The notes under the pieces were generated by a model. The model saw only the letters and a program-made list of their open reading frames with translations, made no database searches and had not been told where the DNA came from. Shown one piece after another: positions 1-5,151 of a DNA stretch of 6,907 nt (positions are counted from its first letter, which is position 1; every line of letters begins with the position of its first letter). The stretch is from Firmicutes bacterium HGW-Firmicutes-10 (lineage in GTDB: Bacteria > Bacillota_I > Bacilli_A > Erysipelotrichales > Erysipelotrichaceae). A program made the position numbers and the translations under genes. Where the stretch lies: positions 1 through 6,907 of the forward strand of contig PHAF01000098.1 of NCBI GenBank assembly GCA_002841605.1, given 5' to 3'.

Positions 1-6
1 TATCCT

Positions 7-33
7 AAGAAAAAAGGCACGATGTGCCTTTTG
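7..33 (-). terminator. Intrinsic terminator of the dps-like gene
   Basis: Read on the minus strand, the stem AAAAGGCAC / GTGCCTTTT (plus positions 24-32 and 12-20) closes a 3-nt loop and runs into TTTTTTCTT. It begins one base after the Dps stop codon at 34-36, so it serves that gene. The stem is A/T-rich at its base and could also work for transcription arriving from the other side, but the gene order favours the minus strand. Confidence 0.85.
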
Positions 34-459
34 TTATGCCTTGATTGCTTTGATGAACCAAAGGTTCTTTTGGTATCCAGCCACAAATCCTTCAAAAGCA
101 GCTACCACAACAAAGTCATTGGCTTCATCTGCTTCATTACGGATTTCCGTAGCTAATTCCATCATCAGTTTGAAATCGCCTTCAACGATATCTAGTACTT
201 CCTTAACTGAAAATTCTTGAGAAGCCACTTCTTTAACAGTTGAATGTTTCAGATAGTCCTCTAATTTGACCAGCGGACTCAATCCGCGCATTTTCAGTAA
301 TTCAGCTACTTCATCATATTGTTCAAAGAAAGTGTCATAAGCCGATTCAGTGAATTCGTGAATTTGAACGAATTGCTTTCCTACGACATTCCAATGCAAG
401 TTATGAAACTTTGCGTTAAGAACAGCCAGATTCGATAAATAAACATTTAGTTTTTCCAT
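34..459 (-). CDS. dps: Dps-family mini-ferritin (iron storage / DNA protection during starvation)
   Basis: A 141-residue protein of the Dps family. Dps proteins form 12-subunit cytoplasmic shells that oxidise Fe(II) with peroxide and store it, shielding DNA from Fenton damage. The inter-subunit ferroxidase residues align with those of Listeria innocua Dps: His22 (in LHW), His34, Glu38 (Asp in Listeria), Asp49 and Glu53 (in YDEVAE). The late NLWFIKAI segment is the typical end of the last helix. There is almost no N-terminal tail and no Lys/Arg-rich extension, so non-specific DNA binding through a tail is unlikely and iron detoxification is the safer role. The ATG at 457-459 is preceded by AAGGAG at 468-473. 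The gene lies downstream of the GrpB-like gene but has its own promoter. I could not recognise a PerR or Fur box. The family call is firm; the physiological role is inferred. Confidence 0.93.
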   Translation of the reverse strand: MEKLNVYLSNLAVLNAKFHNLHWNVVGKQFVQIHEFTESAYDTFFEQYDEVAELLKMRGLSPLVKLEDYLKHSTVKEVASQEFSVKEVLDIVEGDFKLMMELATEIRNEADEANDFVVVAAFEGFVAGYQKNLWFIKAIKA

Positions 460-494
460 ATTTTTATCTCCTTATTGATAATTACTACTGTTAA

Positions 495-523
495 AGTATA
501 ACATATGATTGTGCTTCTGCCAA
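495..523 (-). promoter_or_regulatory. Sigma-A-like promoter of the dps-like gene
   Basis: On the minus strand, TTGGCA (plus 518-523; 5 of 6 matches to TTGACA) and TATACT (plus 495-500; 5 of 6 matches to TATAAT) are separated by exactly 17 bp. The -35 element sits just past the stop codon of the upstream GrpB-like gene at 526-528. The 5' UTR would be about 30 nt and carries a good AAGGAG. Confidence 0.8.
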
Positions 524-525
524 CC

Positions 526-1089
526 CTATTGACTGCATGTAGGTCGATATTCTTTCAGCAGATAACCTTCTGACTCTAAATCTGTCAGCATCTGCTTAAC
601 GAATTCATCCTTACCTTCCATGTAGTCCAGAATCTGCTCCGGAAATTGTTCTGCCAGACTTTTTTTCAGTTTACTGTACGCATCCCTTACCTTAGGATGA
701 TCGTTCAAATAAGCTTTCAACGAAAGATGGCGCAACAACTCTTGGGAGTCCTTTTGGCAACAATACAAATGATAAGCCATATATTCATCTTCAAATAAGC
801 GCTTAAATACCTCCCTTCCTTGTATACCCTGGTCGCCCCGATGAGCGAAACCTACACTTTCAAGAATCCTTTTCACCGAATCAAAATCAGTCTGATTCTC
901 AATCACAAGGTCAATATCCAAGATGGGCTTTGCGGCACATCCGACAACCGATGTTGAACCCACATGTTCAATGGCTATCACTGTATCTTTCAATAATTCG
1001 AAAAGGACATGTTTAACATTTGCAAACTCCACCTGCCATTTCGGATCATAATCAATACAAGTGACCTTTCCTTTAAGTTTACTATCCAT
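526..1089 (-). CDS. GrpB family protein (UPF0157, nucleotidyltransferase-like fold)
   Basis: A 187-residue member of the GrpB/UPF0157 family, which is related to the nucleotidyltransferase superfamily and whose substrate is not established. The signature lies at residues 41-60: EHVGSTSV, then AKPILDIDL, with GSTS (44-47) and Asp58/Asp60 as the likely nucleotide/metal-binding part. A HLY motif follows at 107-109 and the C-terminal YMEGKDEF segment at about 156-163. The length fits the single-domain family. The frame is open back to a GTG at 1137. I chose the ATG at 1087-1089 because the conserved domain starts about ten residues later and because a TATAAT at 1129-1134 would put the transcript start downstream of that GTG. 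No strong ribosome binding site precedes the ATG (only AGGT about 12 nt away), so expression may be weak. Despite the name there is no evidence of a link to GrpE or protein folding. Confidence 0.88.
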   Translation of the reverse strand: MDSKLKGKVTCIDYDPKWQVEFANVKHVLFELLKDTVIAIEHVGSTSVVGCAAKPILDIDLVIENQTDFDSVKRILESVGFAHRGDQGIQGREVFKRLFEDEYMAYHLYCCQKDSQELLRHLSLKAYLNDHPKVRDAYSKLKKSLAEQFPEQILDYMEGKDEFVKQMLTDLESEGYLLKEYRPTCSQ

Positions 1090-1128
1090 TTTGATATTTA
1101 TACCTATATTTGTTGACCTTCTAAATTC

Positions 1129-1134
1129 ATTATA
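1129..1134 (-). promoter_or_regulatory. Candidate -10 element for the GrpB-like gene
   Basis: A perfect TATAAT on the minus strand gives a predicted transcript start near 1122 and a leader of about 33 nt. No convincing -35 lies at 16-18 bp. A 12-bp inverted repeat (ACACC-TC-GGTGT, 1134-1145) occupies the spacer side and may be an operator. Confidence 0.45.
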
Positions 1135-1209
1135 CACCTCGGTGTGCCTAAATTCCGTACAATATTCTTTACATTTCTTTCATTAAGTAAGAAATATTTA
1201 CATTTTCAC

Positions 1210-1240
1210 TGTACAAATTTTACATTTTGAGGTATATTAT
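1210..1240 (+). promoter_or_regulatory. Promoter of the T-box / asnB unit
   Basis: TGTACA (1210-1215; 4 of 6 matches to the -35 consensus) is followed after 17 bp by TATATT (1233-1238), with an overlapping alternative TATTAT at 1235-1240. Initiation is expected around 1245, just before T-box Stem I. The A/T-rich upstream stretch holds three direct copies of TTTACATTT. Confidence 0.6.
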
Positions 1241-1244
1241 AAAA

Positions 1245-1490
1245 AACGAAGAAAAGGATACGCATCCTTGAGTTATCCGAAGCAGCGAGTTGGGAGCGGT
1301 GAAAGGCCAACACGGAACCTCTTTTGATGTAACCCCTTGGAGTTGCTTTTTCGAACTACAGTAGAAAAAGCCGGCACGGACCGTTACCTTCGAAAGGTTT
1401 GATAGAACCGGATAAAGTGACCTTAACAGGTAATTTGGGTGGTACCGCGGAGCAACAGCCTTCGTCCCTTGCAGGATGAGGCTGTTTTTT
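1245..1490 (+). ncRNA. T-box leader (tRNA-sensing transcription attenuator) of asnB
   Basis: A complete T-box leader. The core T-box sequence GGGTGGTACCGCGG is at 1437-1450. Other parts visible: Stem I from about 1250 to 1338, with an AGCGA bulge at 1284-1288 and a distal arm GTTGG/CCAAC at 1289-1293 and 1307-1311; Stem II GCTTTTTC/GAAAAAGC at 1345-1352 and 1364-1371, with an AGTAGA S-turn in its loop; and Stem III ACCT-TAAC-AGGT at 1420-1431. In this RNA class, uncharged cognate tRNA pairs with a specifier codon in Stem I and, through its 3' end, with the UGGN bulge, stabilising the antiterminator. The downstream gene predicts tRNA-Asn. Candidate AAC triplets occur at 1316-1318 and 1331-1333, but neither sits in a textbook specifier loop. 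The variable UGGN base is U, which pairs best with an A discriminator. The amino-acid assignment is therefore inference from context only. Confidence 0.95.
1454..1490 (+). terminator. Intrinsic terminator of the T-box leader
   Basis: AACAGCC (1454-1460) pairs with GGCTGTT (1480-1486), and inside it TCGTCC (1462-1467) pairs with GGATGA (1474-1479) around the loop CTTGCA. A U-tract follows at 1485-1490. The CGTCCC part is also the 3' strand of the T-box antiterminator, so the two structures exclude each other. Confidence 0.92.
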
Positions 1491-1506
1491 ATTGGAGGTA
1501 ACACCT

Positions 1507-3081
1507 ATGTGTGGATTCATGTTTGCCCAAGGCACAGTCGATCAGACGCTGTTTCAAAAAGGTTTTGACACCATCGCTCATCGCGGACCCGATCAAAGCC
1601 GCATTCTAACCGAAAAGTTCGGTACTTTCGGATTTCACCGGCTTTCAATCATGGACATATCGGAAAACGGTATGCAACCGTTTGTCACGCCAGATTATGT
1701 TTTGATGTGCAACGGCGAAATTTATAATGAGCAACAACTCAAAAAGACTTTCGTCAATTATCCCTTCATATCACGAAGTGATTGCGAAACCATTTTACCT
1801 TTATATAACAAATACGGACGATACATGTGCAAATATCTCGATGCTGAGTTTGCTTTTGTGTTATACGATAAAAACAAACAACTGACCCTTGCGGCCAGGG
1901 ATCCAATCGGGATTCGACCGATGTTTTACGGCGAAATCAAAGGAAGCAAAGATTTGGCCTTTGCTTCCGAAGCCAAATCACTCATTCCTCTGTGTGATAA
2001 CATCCAACCTTTCCCGATTGGAACCTTGTATTACGGCGGCGAGTGGATAAAATACAACGACATCGCCCAAACTTCAGAAATACTGAGTGATATGGACGAC
2101 ATTTTGACACGTATCAACATAGGACTGACCGAAGCCGTTAAAAAACGCATGATGTCCGATGTACCCATCGGTTATCTGTTATCCGGCGGACTTGATTCTT
2201 CATTGGTATGTGCTTTGGCCGCAAAATATGCGGATGCACCCATAACGACATTCGCAGTTGGTATGAAGAGCGATGCCATCGATCTTAAATATGCCCGAAT
2301 GGTTGCCAAGAAAATAAACAGCCGTCACTACGAAGCCATCATGACCATTGAAGATGTGATTTCTGCTCTTCCGTATGTCATATATCATTTGGAATCCTAC
2401 GACATCACCACCGTACGCGCCTCCATTGGAATGTACTTGTTATGCAAATACATCCACCAACATTCAGAAATCAAAGTTTTATTGACGGGCGAAATCAGTG
2501 ATGAATTATTCGGATATAAATACACCGACTTTGCTCCGGATGCGAGTGCTTTTATGGAAGAAAGCAAGAAACGCATGCGCGAACTTTATATGTACGATGT
2601 ATTACGAGCAGACCGCTGCATCGCCGCCTGGTCTTTGGAAGCACGCGTTCCCTTTGGCGATTTAGCCTTTGTACGCGATGTGATGGCAATTGACGGCAAA
2701 TTGAAAATGAACACGACCGGAAAAGGAAAGTACTTGCTCAGAAAAGCGTTTGAAGATGAAAATCTGCTTCCGGATGAAATTTTGTGGAGGGAAAAAGCCG
2801 CATTTTCCGATGCGGTCGGTCACTCGATGGTCGATGAACTTAAAAAAGCTGCCGATCGATTATACAGTGATGAGGACGTTAAAAATGCCAGAGAAAAATA
2901 TCCGCATTGCACCCCCTTTACCAAAGAAGCCCTCTGGTATCGCGATATCTTTGAAAAATTCTACCCTCAACAAGCGCATCTGATTACAACCTACTGGATG
3001 CCCAATCCAACGTGGGAAGGCTGTAACGTCAGCGACCCATCTGCCCGGGTTTTGACCAATTATGGCGACAGCGGTAAATGA
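1507..3081 (+). CDS. asnB: Asparagine synthetase, glutamine-hydrolysing
   Basis: Makes asparagine from aspartate, glutamine and ATP in the cytoplasm. The 524-residue protein has an N-terminal class II glutaminase domain (about 1-190) with catalytic Cys2, HRGPD (25-29), the glutamine-binding region HRLSI (44-48), NGEIYN (69-74) and SDCE (91-94). The synthetase domain (about 200-505) has the ATP-pyrophosphatase loop SGGLDSS (226-232), then ESYDITTVRAS, LEARVPF (378-383) and a DPSAR tail near 510. The length is slightly below the roughly 554 residues of E. coli AsnB. The start must be the ATG at 1507: Cys2 has to become N-terminal, and GGAGGT at 1494-1499 is well placed. An in-frame TTG at 1492 is rejected. 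The usual GEGSDE motif reads GEISDE (329-333 region), and the following glycine-rich loop is FGYKYTDF. Expression is controlled by the T-box leader. The acetyltransferase gene starts one base after its stop. Confidence 0.96.
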   Translation: MCGFMFAQGTVDQTLFQKGFDTIAHRGPDQSRILTEKFGTFGFHRLSIMDISENGMQPFVTPDYVLMCNGEIYNEQQLKKTFVNYPFISRSDCETILPLYNKYGRYMCKYLDAEFAFVLYDKNKQLTLAARDPIGIRPMFYGEIKGSKDLAFASEAKSLIPLCDNIQPFPIGTLYYGGEWIKYNDIAQTSEILSDMDDILTRINIGLTEAVKKRMMSDVPIGYLLSGGLDSSLVCALAAKYADAPITTFAVGMKSDAIDLKYARMVAKKINSRHYEAIMTIEDVISALPYVIYHLESYDITTVRASIGMYLLCKYIHQHSEIKVLLTGEISDELFGYKYTDFAPDASAFMEESKKRMRELYMYDVLRADRCIAAWSLEARVPFGDLAFVRDVMAIDGKLKMNTTGKGKYLLRKAFEDENLLPDEILWREKAAFSDAVGHSMVDELKKAADRLYSDEDVKNAREKYPHCTPFTKEALWYRDIFEKFYPQQAHLITTYWMPNPTWEGCNVSDPSARVLTNYGDSGK

Positions 3082-3082
3082 T

Positions 3083-3577
3083 ATGATAAAAATCGTACCG
3101 ATGCGCCAGGCACACTATCCCTGGGTAAGTGATATCTATCAAAAGGGAATCGATTCGAAGATTGCTACCTTCACTAATACAGTACCGGATTACAAGACAT
3201 TCGATCTCATTCATATCAAAGATGCCCGTTGGGTCGCGATGATGGATAATGAAGTCATCGGATGGGCCACCTTGTCTCCTACTTCGACCCGACACATTTA
3301 CCGCGGCGTTGCGGAAGTGAGTATTTATATTCATCCCGATCACCAGAGCCTGGGTATAGGAAAACTTCTGATGCAACACCTCATCACCGAAAGTGAAAAA
3401 CTGGGGATTTGGACACTGGTCGCCGGAGTAATAAGCAAAAACGTAAAAAGTGTGAAGTTTCATCTGGATTGCGGCTTTCGAATCGTCGGGATACGTGAGC
3501 GCATCGGCCAAATGGATACCGGCGAATGGATGGATGTCACATGGATGGAAAAGCGCAGTTTGACTATCGGAATTTAA
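3083..3577 (+). CDS. GNAT N-acetyltransferase, phosphinothricin/methionine-sulfoximine acetyltransferase type
   Basis: A 164-residue single-domain GNAT enzyme that transfers acetyl from acetyl-CoA to an amine. Motif A spans 79-100 (VSIYIHPDHQ, then SLGIGKLL), with the Q88-x-x-G-x-G acetyl-CoA loop. Motif B spans about 116-131, with the typical N-x-x-S-x-x-F-H-x-x-x-GF pattern (SKNVKSVKFHLDCGF). The early IATF segment, the VAGVISKN stretch and the late W-x-D-V-x-W-M-E ending match the family of E. coli YncA/MnaT and the Pat/Bar enzymes, which acetylate phosphinothricin or methionine sulfoximine, or other amino-acid-like amines. The ATG at 3083 is one base after the asnB stop and matches family N-termini (MIKIVPMRQ). 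An ATG at 3062 would overlap asnB and add seven untypical residues. Neither start has a good ribosome binding site, so translational coupling to asnB is likely. The natural substrate is unknown. Confidence 0.88.
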   Translation: MIKIVPMRQAHYPWVSDIYQKGIDSKIATFTNTVPDYKTFDLIHIKDARWVAMMDNEVIGWATLSPTSTRHIYRGVAEVSIYIHPDHQSLGIGKLLMQHLITESEKLGIWTLVAGVISKNVKSVKFHLDCGFRIVGIRERIGQMDTGEWMDVTWMEKRSLTIGI

Positions 3578-3597
3578 GTCAAATCAGCGTTTTTTTC
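3551..3597 (+). terminator. Probable terminator after the asnB-acetyltransferase unit
   Basis: TTTGACT (3559-3565) pairs with AGTCAAA (3577-3583) around an 11-nt loop, and seven T residues follow at 3590-3596. The gap between stem and U-tract can be partly closed by CGC/GCG pairing. The hairpin overlaps the stop codon, so it is imperfect, but its position between two units suits termination. Confidence 0.5.
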
Positions 3598-3604
3598 TAA
3601 TTCA

Positions 3605-3633
3605 TTGACAATCAAAATATTCTGTGTTAATCT
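3605..3633 (+). promoter_or_regulatory. Promoter of the lysine operon
   Basis: A perfect -35 TTGACA (3605-3610) is followed after 17 bp by TAATCT (3628-3633). That weak -10 is helped by an extended TGT at 3625-3627. Initiation near 3640 leaves the 5' strand of riboswitch helix P1 (from 3648) intact, which supports this placement. Confidence 0.68.
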
Positions 3634-3639
3634 TTGTAA

Positions 3640-3854
3640 AACTAAATATAGCTGTGTTAAAAGAGGCCGCGATGCGTCATTAAACCAACAGGTTGAGGGA
3701 CAATCGCCGAAGCACGTATGTGCTGGGCTTATGTTGAACAAACATAAGACTGTTCCCGTTTGGTTGCCCAATCAAGCCGGAATGCGCTTTTTCCACGGAA
3801 GGGCGAAAGGGAAGCTATTATAGCCATGAGCCTTTTGCTCATGGCTTTTGTTTT
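3640..3854 (+). ncRNA. Lysine riboswitch (L-box) controlling lysA-lysC-dapF
   Basis: The conserved aptamer core is clear: AGAGGCCGCGATGCG at 3662-3676, and GGGACAATCGCCGAAGC (3697-3713) leading into GCTGGG at 3722-3727. Helices visible: P1 ATAGCT/AGCTAT (3648-3653 and 3813-3818), AACC/GGTT (3683-3686 and 3691-3694), GCAC/GTGC (3712-3715 and 3720-3723), CTTATGTT/AACATAAG (3728-3735 and 3741-3748), and an arm around 3752-3782. In the family, lysine binding stabilises P1 and lets the terminator form. A candidate antiterminator pairs AAAGG (3806-3810) with CCTTT (3831-3835), enclosing GCTA-TTA-TAGC, and would consume the left arm of the terminator. Its position in front of lysA confirms the assignment. 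Confidence 0.95.
3822..3854 (+). terminator. Intrinsic terminator of the lysine riboswitch
   Basis: A perfect 10-bp stem AGCCATGAGC / GCTCATGGCT (3822-3831 and 3837-3846) with loop CTTTT is followed by TTTGTTTT. It lies 25 nt before the lysA start codon and is the expression platform of the riboswitch. Confidence 0.95.
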
Positions 3855-3878
3855 ATAGAAATCGAGGGAGCTGACAAC

Positions 3879-5150
3879 ATGCTTGACTTCATCAAAAAAC
3901 ACAACGGACATCTGATGATCGGAAACTTCACCGCCAAACAACTCGCAGAACGCTTTGGTACACCCTTATACGTTATCGACGAAAAACACGTCCGCAATCA
4001 AGCGCGATTGTTTAAAGGTTCCTTTACTCATCCAAACCTGACATCCGAAGTCATCTATGCATCTAAGGCATTTTTGACCCTGGCCATGTGCAAACTCATT
4101 CAAGAAGAAGGTCTGAGTCTGGACGTTGTTTCTGGCGGTGAACTGTACACGGCGCATGTTGCCGGATTCGATATGGAAAGAGTTTATTTCCACGGAAATA
4201 ATAAGTCGGTTGAAGAACTAAAAATGGCAATCGAGTTTGGAGTCAAAACGATCGTGCTTGATAATGAAAACGAACTTCAACTACTGCTTTCTTTATTAAA
4301 CAAACCTCAAAAAGTATTACTAAGGGTAAATCCCGGCATAGAAGCTCACACCCATGAATATATCGCTACCACAAAAAATGATTCTAAATTCGGATTAAGC
4401 ACGGCGGATCCGGCTACACTGGCTTTAATCACACGACTTGAACAAGAACCGATGGTCGACTTCGCCGGATTGCATGCCCACATCGGCTCTCAGATTTTTG
4501 AAGCCGAGTCATTCTTTAAAGAAGCCGAAGCACTTATCAAGTTCATTCACGATCATCAGCTCAGTATCGCTGAACTGAACCTCGGCGGTGGATTTGGAGT
4601 ATCCTATACCCTTGAAGATCAACCGCTGTCCCTGTCTGAATTTCTGCATTCTTTGCTTGAACATATATATATAAACCTAACTGATCACCAGTTACCGGCA
4701 ATGAAAATCATGATCGAGCCCGGACGTTCCATCGTAGCCAATGCCGGAACGACTTTGTATACCGTTGGCAGCACTAAGACGACCATCAATCAGAAGAATT
4801 ATGTGTTCGTCGATGGTTCGATGGCCGATCATATTCGCACGGTGCTCTATGATGCCCAATACACGGCTCTGATCGCGGATCGGGCGGACGATGCATGCAA
4901 TACCCATTATACCGTTACCGGCAAAGCTTGTGAGTCTGGTGATATCATCATTAAAAATGCCCATCTGCCCGTATGCAACAAGGGTGATATACTCGCGGTA
5001 TTATCTACCGGAGCCTACCATTATACGATGTCATCCAATTACAATCGTTTACCCCGTCCAGCCGTCATATTTGTCCATGATGATCAGGCGCGCATCGTCG
5101 TAAAACGCGAAACCTATGAAGATTTAATCAGAAATGATATCGGAGAGTGA
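3879..5150 (+). CDS. lysA: Diaminopimelate decarboxylase
   Basis: A PLP-dependent enzyme that decarboxylates meso-diaminopimelate to lysine, the last step of the pathway. The 423-residue protein is the usual length. It shows the PLP lysine Lys63 in YASKAF (60-65), DVVSGGELY (82-90), the substrate/PLP region LHAHIGSQ (198-205), the phosphate-binding GGGFG (236-240), EPGRSIV (280-286), the active-site Cys351 in CESGD from the neighbouring subunit, and the C-terminal GAYHYTMSSNYN signature (378-389). The position after GAY is most often a small residue and is His here. The ATG follows GAGGGAG at 3864-3870. It is first in an operon whose transcription is switched off by lysine through the riboswitch, so the end product controls its own final step. 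It ends one base before lysC, and the lysC ribosome binding site lies inside it. Confidence 0.97.
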   Translation: MLDFIKKHNGHLMIGNFTAKQLAERFGTPLYVIDEKHVRNQARLFKGSFTHPNLTSEVIYASKAFLTLAMCKLIQEEGLSLDVVSGGELYTAHVAGFDMERVYFHGNNKSVEELKMAIEFGVKTIVLDNENELQLLLSLLNKPQKVLLRVNPGIEAHTHEYIATTKNDSKFGLSTADPATLALITRLEQEPMVDFAGLHAHIGSQIFEAESFFKEAEALIKFIHDHQLSIAELNLGGGFGVSYTLEDQPLSLSEFLHSLLEHIYINLTDHQLPAMKIMIEPGRSIVANAGTTLYTVGSTKTTINQKNYVFVDGSMADHIRTVLYDAQYTALIADRADDACNTHYTVTGKACESGDIIIKNAHLPVCNKGDILAVLSTGAYHYTMSSNYNRLPRPAVIFVHDDQARIVVKRETYEDLIRNDIGE

Positions 5151-5151
5151 A

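Noticed and set aside
1137..1137. GTG start for a 203-residue form of the GrpB-like protein
   Set aside because: The extra 16 residues are not family-like, the SD-like AG is too close to the GTG, and a TATAAT lies just downstream of it.
1254..1269. Local hairpin AAGGAT-ACGC-ATCCTT as a separate regulatory element
   Set aside because: It lies within T-box Stem I and competes with the Stem I pairings; it is probably a coincidence of the Stem I strands rather than an independent element.
1220..1504. Open frame of 94 codons on the minus strand
   Set aside because: It runs antisense through the T-box leader and its terminator, has no recognisable domain, and its composition follows the RNA structure.
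3029..3511. Open frame of 160 codons on the minus strand
   Set aside because: It is the mirror of the acetyltransferase gene, which has clear GNAT motifs; the antisense product shows no family features.
3605..3823. Short plus-strand open frame before lysA
   Set aside because: It covers the lysine riboswitch and the -35 element; the conserved RNA core explains the sequence.
4662..4674. Short AT dinucleotide run inside lysA
   Set aside because: It is in frame within lysA, only a few repeats long, and encodes ordinary residues; there is no evidence of phase variation.
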